From assembly GCA_950295325.1 (NCBI GenBank), contig OX485804.1:39682001-39730428 (forward strand): a DNA stretch of 48,428 nt, in the 5' to 3' direction. The notes under the pieces were generated by a model. That model did not search any database. It was not told the origin of the DNA and was given only the letters and a program-made list of their open reading frames with translations. Position 1 is the first letter of the stretch. Every line of letters starts with the position of its first letter. Made by a program: the position numbers and the translations under genes. Below, piece after piece: positions 35,100-46,555 of the stretch. This stretch comes from Polytrichum commune. Taxonomy: Eukaryota > Streptophyta > Polytrichopsida > Polytrichales > Polytrichaceae.

Positions 35100-35560
35100 A
35101 GCCTTGGGATCGAAGAGGAGGGAATCTTGCATGTTCCAAGTGGTCTTGAAGCCCGGGAAGATAGAGAGAGAGAGAGTGAGATCCTCCAATGAGCTTATGA
35201 TGGGGCCTTGGAATGCAGAGTAGACATGTACTACGGAAGGGGGGGGGTCTTGAAGCAGGAAGTTGTAGGGAGGGGGGGGGTCTTGCAATATGTAGGGGTC
35301 TGGATAGGAGAGGAGAATCTTGCAATATGCAGGGGGGCTTGAACCCAAGGAAGCTAGGGGCTCGGGAAAGGGAGAGAGGGAGGGAATCTTGCAGCATCCA
35401 AGTGGACTTCAAGGCCGGAAAGGTAGGGCTGTATAAGTTAGAGAGGGAGAGGGAGGGGGGGTCTTGCAAGTGGCATACCCCAGGAGTCTTGGAAGGCAGA
35501 CTAGATAGGGAGGGGGTCTTGGGGTACAAGAAAGAAGGGGGGGGGGGTCTTGCAGTATCC
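35100..35560 (+). repeat. Purine-rich degenerate minisatellite upstream of the transporter gene
   Basis: Blocks of roughly 45-70 bp repeat the pattern gggaggg...gggtcttgca or gggaatcttgcag, with G runs of 7 to 11 and (GA)n tracts. The plus strand is almost free of pyrimidine runs, so the minus strand is polypyrimidine. Long frames on both strands here result from the lack of stop codons in such DNA. It ends about 375 bp before the start codon of the transporter. Confidence 0.8.
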
Positions 35561-35934
35561 GCTCCTCTCCTCCCAAGTGCAGCTTTGCAGCTCGGCTCCA
35601 GCTCACTCGCTGCAGGAGAGAAGACGCTGGGCCGCTCAGCCTCTGGCACGAGATGCCGCTACTGCTGTCGTCAACTTAACACAACCTCAATCTCAACACA
35701 TCACAACACACCACACCGGAATAGAACATAACTTCTCTGGCAGGCAGGCAGGCAGGCAGAACAGCACGAGCTCCCGCACTCGCTGGCTGGCTCTGGAAGA
35801 CCAGAGTGGAGAAGAGATTACTTTACGTACTTGGAAGAGGACGATCTTCTGGTGCTTTTGGGTGGCGGGGATCGCTCACGCGCTCACTTGGTGGACGCTA
35901 CGGGAGGGTGAGGGAATAGTGTGAGGGGGGTGCA
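35561..35934 (+). promoter_or_regulatory. Promoter-proximal region and 5' leader of the transporter gene
   Basis: A GC-richer stretch just before the start codon. It contains five CAGG units (about 35741-35760). A short upstream frame, ATG at 35653 to TAA at 35679 (8 residues), would be in the leader if transcription starts before it. I find no convincing TATA box, and the transcription start cannot be fixed from the sequence. Confidence 0.5.
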
Positions 35935-38900
35935 ATGCCGTCGCAGGAGTCGCGCTACTGGGAGCGCAAGGATGAGGAGGCAGCGGAGAGCGAGGCGAGC
36001 TCGGGATCGGGATCGGGGGAGGACGAAGACGACGAGGACGATGAGCAGGCCAATGGCACCGGCTCGCGAGTGGGATCGGCCCCTGTGTGGCCGCAGAGTT
36101 ACAGGTGCGGATGGCGATGGGGATGAGATGGGGCGGGGGTGCATGGGATGATTCGCAGGTTTTGGTGGATTGGGAGCCCAATTTTGTGGTTGGGCAAAAA
36201 TTGTAGGCAGGTGCGGAGTGGAGTGGGAGATTTTGGTTTTGCAGACGGGGAGGGAGGAATTGGGTTTGGGTGTGGATTGGGGTCCGTTTTTTGAGTTCTT
36301 CTTATCCTTGTTGTTTGCGGGAAGTTTTGGAGTGAGTTGTGTGCCTGCGAAGGAGTTTCACCAAATTAAGAAATATTGCCGGTCGAATCTAGAAAAAAAA
36401 GGTGTTTCAAGAGGCTGCTACTTTTTTCTTAGAACTTCTTTACTTTTATGAAAAGTGGTGTGGTCGGTTTTGTAGCCGATGGCAATTCGAATTCTCTCTT
36501 GGGGGTTCAACCTGCGAAGTAGTAGGAGGAGTCGAAGATGATGATCCAGTTCTAAACTCGTGTGATTGTCGTAGAGTAGGGAAGAAGATAGTGCGACGCA
36601 ATTTTTATGAGATATGGTGGCTTTTGGAATGGAATGGAATGGGATCTTCCATCAGTATTGTAGAGATTCCTTCTCTCCTTTTCCCGTTAGTTTTTGATAT
36701 GGTTGTTACTGATCGATTGATTGATCGATCGATCGAGTGTAGTGTCGTGGATAAGAAGGGTTGTGACAGTTCCGTGTTTTGGAATCGTGCAGGCAATCCA
36801 TGGACATGTACAGCAGCTTGCAGTCCCCGAGCTTGAGTATATTTAGCCCCGGAATTCACCACCGCCTGAGCTCTTCCCATCTCTCCTCTTCGTACCAGAG
36901 AACCCCGCAGGATGAGCACACCACAGGCTCGCAGCCTTTGAAGATCCCATTCTTACCTGCAAAGGGTGGACATTACCTGCCGGTCACTGACCAGGTTCGG
37001 AAATCTGAGGAAGAAGTGCGTAAGGCGGAGGTTCTGGAAGCAGAGCTTGTTGCAGATTCACGCAAGAGTAGCTTCGTTCAAGGACTTTTCAATGGTGAGT
37101 TACGTCAATCGACTATACTAAGATTCAAATTACCAAATCTTAAATTGGACTACTCACACGCATAAATATTGCATTCATTTTACTTGCCCCAAGTTTTCTG
37201 GCTTGAGAGGTTCACCCAGTCGTCATGTTTGTTGCTCTTCTTGTGTAGTCTAGTTTCTGTTTCTGCCATGTGCCTCAGTTTTCAGATGATGTATGTGAAT
37301 GAATGAATGTTTGGCCCATATTATTCAGCGTTAGTTAGTGCACCCACTGTGTTCAGCTAACAAGGATACACTGGAAGCATGGCAGCATACCGCTCCCTTA
37401 CATGATGAATGTGATGGCCAGATCCTTTTTCAGGGACAGCCGTTGAGGTACTCTCACAATTTATGTCTGTGGGGTTGTCTGTCTTCTGTGGGAGCTGTTA
37501 TGTGGAGCATCTGTGATCTCCTTTTTTGTAATTTTGTTTTTGGTAATTTCATACTATCCAGTGTTGATCATATTCTTCAGAAATTTTTCCTCGTGCGAAT
37601 ATTTCTCTGTTCCAGTAACTTGGCATTAGTTCAAAGTTGGCAGTAACCCCCCTGGGTATGAAGCGACGTTCTTTTGAGGGCTTTGTAGTTTCTCATGAAT
37701 ACTGAAAGGCAATGCAGCAACAGAATGGAAGTGAGGTGGCATCTAACTGATGTCTCATTTTATTCTACAACCAACCCTTTTTATCTGTCTGTTTTTTGCA
37801 GGAATAAATGTGCTGGCAGGAGTAGGGATATTGACGACTCCATATGCATTGAAAGAAGGGGGCTGGTTGATACTGCTTTACTTGTTAATATTTTCGATCA
37901 TCTGCTTTTACACTGGAATTCTCCTTCGACGGTGCTTGGAGTGTGAATCAGGCGTGGTCACGTACCCAGATATTGGGCAGGCTGCGTTTGGAACTACTGG
38001 GCGAATTATCATCTCTGTAAGTCTCGAGATTGCCAACAAAATTATCACTACTGGTTAGGTAGAAGCAATTCCTTGTCGTCAATTTTGAAAGTTTGTACCC
38101 TAGATTGCAAGAAACACAGGTTTTTAATGGTGCAACAAACCAGCAGGGTAGACAGACAAAAGAGATGAATTTGCAGCTATTTCATAGTTGAAGTTGAACA
38201 AAGCCTTCTGCTGGGGTAGTCTCATCCACCAATGTGGTGTGAGATTCACATTTAAAGCGATTATTTTACTCATAATTGGTGACCTGGTATGTGCAGATTA
38301 TTCTTTACATTGAGCTCTATGTAAGTGTCCCTGCTCCCAAATTCTTTTGTTGGTCAGCTATATTCTCTATTGCTTCTGCATTTTCTGAATGCCACAGTCA
38401 ACTGGTAAAGCCTTCATTACTTTGTGCTTTTTTTCTTCATAATAGCAAGTTTAAGTCTTGCTGAGCAATGTGGTATTATTTCCATCACATGAAAGCCGGT
38501 CACTCTTATGGGTATGTTTCAACCAATTTGAGTGTTTTGTCCTGTTCAGGCATGTGCTGTTGAGTTTTTAATACTGGAGGGAGACAATTTAGCGAACCTA
38601 TTCCCTGGGATGCAACAGCATCTGGAAGGCTATAGTATAAGCCCCAAGACGTTCTTTTCTGTCATCACAGCCCTTTTTGTGCTACCTACAGTGTGGCTAC
38701 GAGATCTAAGATATCTATCATATGTGTCAGGTTCTCAATCCAGCAACCTCACTTACAATGCCAATTGTAGATCACTACAGTACTCTGGGTTCATGAATGG
38801 AACAGGTCCAGTTATCTGTTACAAGCTGATTCAAAACAAATTAAGCCCAATGTCATGTCACTTCGCTTAACTTTTTGAGGAATTAGGCTTAGTTTTATAT

Positions 38901-41900
38901 TTTGAAGGTTTTTGCACTACAATTGCTTTGTGGTTCCTGGGTTGGAAGCTTGTCACCTCAAATCTTCATGTTCCAATTTTAACTTGGGGTGTGGTTGAGT
39001 GCAGCTGGAGGTTGCATTGCATCAATTGTAGTGGGCACTTCGGTCTTCTGGGTGGGAGAGGTGGATGGTGTGGGTTTCCATGAAAATGGTCCTCTTATCA
39101 ACTGGGCTGGTGTACCTGTATCTATTGGCCTCTTTGGCTTCTGCTATTCTGGACATGCGGTTTTCCCTAACATCTATTCCTCACTGCGAACCAAGAGTGA
39201 CTATACCAGAGTTCTAGCTGTAAGGTGTGTATTTTAATATTTATTGCTTCCACTATTTATTTATTGCATTGTCTTATGCTTTGAGAACATAAAAATGTAT
39301 TCATTTGTGACATTGATGATACAAAAAAGTATGTAGTTGCATCCAAGGGCACCCAGGTTTTGTTTTTGAACCTTAATCTTAAAATATTAAGGTATTAAAC
39401 CGATTTGAAACTTGCATCTGAAAGATTAGAGAATTAACTCAAAATGGAAGCATTTATGTCATATACACGTTTTGGGCCTCTTGAACGCTTTGGGGTCAAG
39501 GTAATCTTGTTTAGTAGTAGCATAAACTTGCACAAGGAGAACAGTGAAGCCTCTTTTGCTTACTGCCACAGAAATTATAGAACGCTATTATGTAATCCCT
39601 GGCCGAAAAACTCTAAACTGAATCCAGGCCGAAAATGGCAGAAATTTGATCTACATTTTCTATGGGTTCCTAATGTGGCAGCTAAGGGAGGATCTAAGGC
39701 GTTTTGTGTGATTTTTGAACTACAGCTTCATCTTGTGCACAAGTCTTTATGCTATATTAGCCATCACAGGCTTTACAATGTTTGGAGAGGATACAGCATC
39801 ACAGATCACTCTCAATCTGCCCAAGCAATATTTTGCTTCCAAATTAGCTACTTGGACAACGGTGAGTAATCATCTGCGAAGCAATCTTAGAAATGTTGTT
39901 GACAATCACCTCGTTCTGTGATCTTATGGTTGCAGGGTTTTGCAATTCCATGAGCCTAAGCTTTTTTTAGATATTAGATACCTAAACCCCAAACCCTTGA
40001 CCTTCTCAATATTTCATCGGTATCCATATCTTTGCTGTGCTGACAGAGGATTAATTGAATGGAAATTGTGCAGGTGGTCAATCCTTTCACCAAATATCCT
40101 TTCAAAGATCTTAAATACTCCCAATGTTTTTTGGTGGGATTTCCGCCACTGTGTGTTATGTTAAAGCCTAACTGATTTTTAAATATGCGTTAGAAGATAT
40201 AGTATTTCCTTCATGTATAAACAATGGTATGAATGCTATCTTTAACCAGAGAAGAGCACATTCGCGTTATCAATGACACCAGTGGCACTAAGTCTGGAGG
40301 AATTGCTGCCCTATAGCCCTGAATCCTTTGAGCATCGGTCATCATCAATACTTATTCGAACAGCACTTGTAGCCTCCACCATCTCTGTGGCAGTTTTGGT
40401 CCCTTTCTTTGGTAAGTGATTGTAAAATATGGCAGCAGTCATACATGGGCATCCAGAGTCCTTAAGTTTCTCTACGTTTGTCAGGTTCTCAAAGTTGATG
40501 GGCAGGTAGCTGTTCTTGTATTTCTACAAGATGTGTATCTTTGGTAGTTTAATATTAATAATGTGTAAGACCCATGGGCTTTAAGGGTCCGTTTCTCAAT
40601 ATAGAAAGATTGGACTAGGTTTGTGCTTTGGCTGAATATTACCCATCATCTGATGAAGTGGTTTTGACTTGTCTCATGTACAGGGTTTGTGATGGCTTTC
40701 ATTGGGGCTTTTTTAAGCATGACTGTGGTATGTACCTGATTTTTATATTCACAATTGATATGAAACAAGAGTTTTGTGTCGATGTTTCTAGATCTAGATA
40801 CCTATCTTTGCATACAAGCCTCAGATCACCTTATTAGAGCAACTCCTATGGTGGCTGGAAAATGAGTCTCAATAATCAGCTCTCAGTTTTTTGGAGGCAT
40901 GACCACCCAGAAAGTCTAGTTGTTTCCAAGTTCCTTCAGCCCACCAATTATTGAGAGCGGCAACCCACACAATCCCTGGTAAGGACATTAGAGGGTCGTC
41001 TCTCTCAAATTAGGTGGACTATATATATATATAGACTTGATGTGTGAGATGAGCAAGCGACACTGGCCAAAAAAATTTGAAAACCGATTTTGAAGATAGT
41101 GACCATAGGAGTTGCTCTTACAACAAGCTGTGAGATGGATCCTACACACTGTAATCTGTATGTTGTTTGGTTATCCTAGTAGCGTAGATAAATGCGAACT
41201 AGGGACATTATAATAATGGGTTGTCATTGGGTATTGGATTCTGTGTTAACCTCAAGTATGGATGTGGGAATGGCAGTCTGTGATTCTACCCTGTGCGTGC
41301 TATCTCAAGATATATGGAAAGAAAGTCTCTAGGCTTGAGGTAATGTCCTCATCCCTACTACTACCAATCATTTGCATAATCTGGATCTCAACCACATGTC
41401 AGTGGAAAGTTCAGTCTATTGAGGGATTCAACGATAACAGCTATGGGTAAAAATAACATGAAATCTCTCTAGTTAACCTTTTAGTTATTGTGTGATTTCA
41501 TTATTTGTATCTATTACATACCACATCATACGATACCTTAGCAACCTACTTTTGATAATAATAGTCATTCCCTAACCATTACATTAGTCATTAAAGAAAT
41601 CATGATGTTAATGTCGCCCATTGAGGATTGTGTAAGATTGAGAATCGTGTTGCAGTGTTGGTTGTTTTGTATGCTTGGAGGTAGACATTCTATTTCAGTT
41701 CGGTGGGGGTCAAACTCATTTCGGCATGCCAAGTGGTGTTGAGATGAGTTTGGCCCTCAATGTACCAATAAAGATTGCTCTTTAATTAAATTCAAGTACC
41801 ACATCCAAGCATGCACCCCAAGTGGGAAAGTTATAAAAGATCAACTCCCAACAAATAGCCCCATTGATTTAACCCTTGTTTTTTTCTTCTGAGTTCTTGT

Positions 41901-42054
41901 TCTTTGACAGATGAATACTCTTTCATATTTTGTGCAGGTAATTGTCAACTACCTTGTTCTCCTAGTTGGGTCCATATGCCTGGTGGCAGGCACATATTCA
42001 TCGGTTGCCGGTATCATCACAAGCTATTCTAAGCCTGGCCTGCTCATCTATTGA
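35935..42054 (+). CDS. AVT1: Vacuolar amino-acid transporter, AVT1-type (AAAP family), 12 exons
   Basis: Proton-coupled amino-acid transporter of the vacuolar membrane, by family. CDS: join(35935..36104, 36793..37094, 37802..38016, 38297..38320, 38550..38730, 39005..39224, 39726..39861, 40074..40093, 40260..40411, 40684..40727, 41277..41339, 41938..42054), 1644 nt, 547 residues, close to the usual length of about 550. Every junction keeps the frame. Residues 1-157 are a hydrophilic N-terminus with an acidic run at about 29-37 and the plant AVT1 block WPQSYRQSMDMYSS (52-65). The membrane domain starts with GINVLAGVGILTTPYA (158-173), then TYPDIGQAAFGTTGR, LPTVWLRDLRYLSYVS, CYSGHAVFPNIYSS, GFTMFGEDTASQITLNLP, WTTVVNPFTK, VALSLEELLP, and SVILPCACYLKI near the end, about ten to eleven hydrophobic segments in all. 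The start is the first ATG of an open exon that yields the conserved N-terminal block. All introns are GT-AG except intron 8. AVT1 is a class assignment; the exact paralogue is not determined. Confidence 0.93.
36713..36737. repeat. GATC/GATT microsatellite in intron 1
   Basis: Six tandem tetranucleotides of gatt or gatc in the first intron of the transporter gene. Confidence 0.8.
38297..38320 (+). other. AVT1: 24-nt microexon (exon 4) of the transporter
   Basis: Encodes eight residues, IILYIELY, between a cag acceptor and a gtaagt donor. Exons 3 and 5 join in frame without it, but the family needs this segment to complete a membrane helix (the plant protein has the same motif before CxVEYIILE). 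Both neighbouring introns are short (280 and 229 nt). Confidence 0.85.
40074..40093 (+). other. AVT1: 20-nt microexon (exon 8) of the transporter
   Basis: Encodes VVNPFT plus two bases of the next Lys codon. It lies between a normal cag acceptor and an ATATCCTT donor. The residues match the conserved WTTVVNPFTK block across the junction with exon 7. Confidence 0.85.
40094..40259 (+). other. AVT1: U12-type AT-AC intron (intron 8) of the transporter
   Basis: The 5' splice site is ATATCCTTT (40094-40102), the exact U12 AT-AC consensus. A branch-site-like TCTTTAAC lies at 40239-40246, so its adenosine is 14 nt before the intron end, within the usual 10-20 nt. The intron ends in AC at 40258-40259. 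Splicing there joins AA to A to give Lys423 and the family sequence VVNPFTK-FALSMTP without insertion or gap. GT-AG alternatives in the same stretch give a stop or about 17 extra residues. Confidence 0.88.
40837..41117. mobile_element. Tourist-like MITE in intron 10 of the transporter
   Basis: 281 bp with inverted ends GAGCAACTCCTATGGT (40837 on the plus strand, and complementary at 41102-41117), flanked by TTA at 40834-40836 and 41118-41120. A 3-bp TTA duplication is typical of PIF/Harbinger-type MITEs. It contains a (TA)n run near 41021-41032 and has no coding frame. Confidence 0.85.
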
Positions 42055-43519
42055 ATGCCAATGACACTCTGCGAAGTACAGAGTTTTAACTAGTACTTGA
42101 GGGGAGGTACTTGTCGACATGGCCCAAAATTTTAAAATTTATGTGGAAGTCACAGACTTTAAGTGGGGAGGCCGTCCAAGGGGCTAGGTCTTCTCTTTCT
42201 TTCCTAGCAGCACCCCATGTACAGAAAGTGTGAATCTAGCCATTCTTATACAACCCTGTGTACTCATATGTCAACCTGGTAATCTACTCCGTTAGCATGT
42301 TTCTCTCGGATGAGTTTGTAATTTTTCTTTTTGTCCACCTTCAATCATCTTTGCAAGATACACAGGTGTGCTTTACAGCAAATTGATTCTTTGTCATTCT
42401 TGGTATGTAGGACAGATAGGAAAATAACTTATGGGGTCTGATGTTTAGAATCCCTTTGAACTGGGATTTGGTAAAGTGGCTTTGACAGCACAGTTTGACG
42501 ACTGTGTTGGTGTAATTGTGAACCAAAAGTGTCATGATGTTCATATTTTGAATGATTGCAACATAATTTGGTCATTTAACAAAGACATTTGCCCCGTGTT
42601 GGCCTTGCTGGGTTTGTCATTATAAAAAAAGAGGAAAACAAGTTCATGCACTGGATCACTTTTGTTGATTGAATCTTACAAGCGGGTGAGTAGTCACAAA
42701 TGTATGTCACAAATGTTTCATCTATGTGTCTAAAATGGGTGACGAGAAACACGCATTTGTGTTAGAAATGATTAGAGAATTTACTTCAGAGTCTCCTGAG
42801 ATATGATGAGAAGCGCCTTAGTCTAGATACCAAGGAATTGAAATATGTTTAAATCTGTAAAATTTACCTCTGCAAAGCAAGGGTCCACAACTCGCTCTGT
42901 ATTGCTATAGTTGCCATGACTTCCATATGTTTTACCTTTGCAATCTTTGACATTCGACTCCAAATCCTTGAGCTCCTCATCGCCTTTTGTCTTTTGACAT
43001 CATATTGCTTCATTTTGTCATGAGAAGTGCACGAGGATCAATTGTATTGCAGGTAGCTACCATTGAGGGAAGCTTTCCAGTTCAAAGAGCTTTGATCAAG
43101 AATTCATATTATATGTAATTAGTAACATGGTGGGCATGGAGTGCCACACAAGTGAACGAGAGTGGCTAATGTATGCAAAGGCATGCACGAGAAGGATGCA
43201 GGAGTAAAGATGAGGATCTCATCAAAGATATGCAACACCTATATGGTGGTGGAAATATACAGTATTATAAAACAAGTAGTTAATAGTACATGCAACAAGT
43301 AGGAATACTTTGCTAGAACACCCCCTCTCACTTGGTGCGAGCGGTTGAAACCCTAGCTTGAGTGATGTTGCGAGAAGTGGTGATGTGTCGCGGGGATCTG
43401 GGGCAGATGATGTGCAAATAAACATAGGCAAGCTAGATTATATGTGGAGAGAAAGGAGGAGGAGGAATGAAGAGCAGGGAGTGAATCCATAAGTTATCTG
43501 GAGTTTCTGCCGGATAGAG
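42055..43519 (+). other. 3' untranslated region and downstream flank of the transporter
   Basis: The stop codon is followed by several hundred bases of ordinary sequence. I see no canonical AATAAA close to the stop, so the polyadenylation site is not assigned. No other gene is supported. Confidence 0.4.
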
Positions 43520-43842
43520 TACACAAAATATGATATTTAGTGGTTGATTATATTTAGTGTTGTTACCACCCTACCATGCTCAAAACTAATTTTTAATTCT
43601 TTGACAATTAGTGTTAGACATGAATGTGCCGCTACCTTCCCTACTGCCACTTCCCTTATTATACCATTTTTTTTCATATCCTTACTAACACTAAATCCAA
43701 ACATGTAACTTCCGCATATTATCATAGTTGATGTTTGGTGTTTGAGTTTACATTTAATGTTACTTACTTTCACATGGCTATTGATATTTAGTGTATGTGT
43801 TCGTATTTAGTGTATCAAACACTAAATATCATATTTTGTGTA
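43520..43842. mobile_element. 323-bp MITE with palindromic TACACAAAATATGATATTTA ends
   Basis: The two 23-bp ends (starting at 43520 and ending at 43842) are perfect inverted repeats. The inner part starting at 43550 (gttgttaccaccctacc... caattagtgtt) is inverted at about 9660-9730. If the outer TA is taken as target duplication (TA at 43520-43521 and 43841-43842) it would fit a Tc1/mariner-like MITE, which is inference. Related motifs near 5950, 9733, 12058, 12413 and 13618 mark other fragments. Confidence 0.75.
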
Positions 43843-46555
43843 GTAGATGACGGCGAGTGTGGAGCACTTCTACCAGTCCCCTCTTTCTTTAGTGAAGCGG
43901 AAGTGTACACCAAAGTGTTTGGTTCTCAAATGGCCTCACAATATTAAGTTGTTATCAACCGTTCCATTCTAATTTAGTGACAATTCTTCACCCGTATCTC
44001 ACTCATTTTTCAAGTTGAATCTACTTATTGACAAGCATCCGTAAGGTACAATTCTAGCACCTTACATGTCATAATCCTAGCCCCACCCAACTTGGTGACT
44101 TAGCTGAATAATGTCATGGGAGGACATGGTTTAGGCTTAATTTCACATTCCTTATTTTGCCACAAAACATTTTTTGTGGGGTCTTTGGTGATGAGACAAA
44201 GCTCACATAGTAGGTTAATGATCACATGGTCACCCTAGTGCCTTGTATTTGTTCTCGGTGGATGGGGGTGAGATTAAGTGCTAAGTTTTACCGTGTCAAC
44301 ATACAAGGCCATCATCAATGTTGAAAGTGTGGCCCATAATAGATCTCTGACCTTCAAGTGAGGGAAGCTAAGGCATGAGCGATGAGTTGTGAGCGGTGAG
44401 CAAGGATGTGCAAATGGATGTGATGATGCCTTAGTCGTCATGTCACATCACAAATAATGCGATGCCCCATGACGTGGTAATTTCTTTATTGTTGCAATGT
44501 TTTTTTTGTAGAATGTAGTTATTTTTTTGGATGATTATTCTAATTGATTGCTATTTTGTAGTCAAGCATCATGTTGATTGAAAAGTAGCAGTCGACTTAG
44601 TAATCGACCAAATTGTTAACCAAGGGGTTGACCACATCAGTTTACCCCTTGGATAAATTTTTAGATCAACCTTAATTGACGTGATGTTTTTGGGTCCAAC
44701 GTCATGTCGCTATCACAAGACATGATGCAATGCAAAATCTTTGGCGGTAATATATGATAATTGAAGCCAAATATAGTAACCTTGCATGGTTTAGGGCCAA
44801 AATCTAAATTTGGTATTATATCGATTACAAATATTTAATCATATGGTATTATCATTTTGAATGGACGAGAGTGCAAGGGTATCAAACCATTATTGATTTT
44901 ATTATAACAATCCACACCAATACATGTCACTTGTTGTCATCCTTAAACATGTGTCTAAACACAACACTTCTAACATTTCTCACACTCTACAACACTAACA
45001 AGTTCAAGTAGTCACATGATCTCATTATTGGTACATGTAGGAGCGTGAACTTGTCATTGTCGTAATCTACCTTGCATAGAAGTCTAAAGCACATGATAAA
45101 GATGTTTGCAATACATATAGCTCCCTTCTATCCCAAAGCCTTAGAGGACATTTTCATGAAGTCCATACACATGCATTGTAGGATGTCTTCAATTATAACA
45201 TTGTAGAAGATGTCCAACTTGGAGACAACAATGATTAGCACTCCAAATGTTGGATATGGAATGGTAGTGGCTTCGACAAATAATATTCGTCCATAAGTCT
45301 GGCCTCGGGGGGCTCATCTAATGTGAAATATTGCATATACATATTATATATATATATATATAAACGCGTGGGGGGGGGGTTGGGTATTATTATTTTGGCA
45401 TAGATTTTAAGGACCCTAAAATCACATAATATTGGAATTCAAGCTTTTTAAGGTCATGCGACTACTTGAACATGTTGTAAATCTCTAGAGCTTGTATATC
45501 TAATACCGAATGTTTATCTTAAAAAATTAGAAACTTTGAAAGTAGGATTAGAAGTAATAAATGCATTCTAAAAGATTTCAATACACAAAAACATATAATT
45601 GGTGAAAGGTCAAAATATAGCAACAAAAAATTCTTTTGTTATACATTTATGAATGAGATGTAGTGTATAAATTGCGTCACAAATGGTTCCAATATTACCC
45701 AATAAGGTCTAGCATATACATAGACAACTTAACCTTGAGCACAAATAGATTATGCTAGACACTCAACATCATTGCCATCCAATGCAAACCTATAGCAACA
45801 TAGCTGGTTCGTGCACCTCGAAACAAATATTTATTTATTTTTTGAAAAATAAGGTTCGTCAACTAAAAATATAATTTATGAAATTTCGTCAGTCCTATGA
45901 TTTAGAAATATTTAATTCGTTTATTTGGTAAGGTCCAGCAATATTGGAAGGAGGTTGTTTTTTTTTCATTCATCCGTGGCGGCTTCTTGGCCTTAAACCT
46001 AAGTATCCACCTTAACCTTACTTAGTGTGGATCTTGTTTGTCTTTGCACAATGTATGTCTTAGGTCTTTTGTATGTATTTGCAGTTTGACATGTGTGAGA
46101 AGAGCGTTAGAAATGGCACCAAAACAACAACGGGTTGATTTTGCTTCTATCCCTATTAGCAAGGGGGAGAGGGAGATGGATATAAAAAGAGAGTTTGCCG
46201 CTTTGAGTGAGCAGGGCGCCGAGTCATTAACGCATTAGCATGCTGCCTCTTATGGCGCGTTGATGGGGTTGGAGCTTAGAAGAGTCCAAAATTTCCATTC
46301 ATTAGTTTTTTTTCCTAATATAATTCTTCACTTATTCATTTGATTGGGTTCATAATTTCTGTTATTTTTGGTTTTTTTTTGGGGAATTATTTTTGCACGA
46401 ACCAGCTATGGTGCTACGGTACAACTTAAAGGTTGTTGATATGTCATTGTCACAGTTAAGGAGAACTAACATTTTGAAAACAAAATGGTTCTCATAAGAT
46501 ACAACAACTCAAGGGAAGATACATAATAGACTCCTACATGTGCCTTTCAAGGGCT
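43843..46555. other. Intergenic, with one short coding-like fragment
   Basis: AT-rich DNA with a (TA)n tract at about 45347-45362 and a 10-nt poly-G at 45370-45379. The only coding-like piece is near 46110-46320, where a frame opening MAPKQQRVDFASIP reads through one TAG into HAASYGALMGLELRRVQNF. It has balanced amino-acid use, but I recognise no family. It may be an exon remnant or transposon fragment. Confidence 0.3.

Noticed and set aside
35213-35731. 172-codon plus-strand and 186-codon minus-strand frames over the same DNA
   Set aside because: Both lie in purine-rich degenerate repeats, overlap each other on opposite strands and encode only low-complexity sequence.
39444-39725. Extension of exon 7 upstream as a long open frame
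   Set aside because: That frame is not the conserved transporter frame; the ctacag acceptor at 39720-39725 gives the expected SFILCTSLYAI sequence.
40094-40259. GT-AG splicing for intron 8
   Set aside because: Available GT donors after exon 8 give either a stop codon or about 17 extra residues, whereas the AT-AC join restores the conserved protein exactly.
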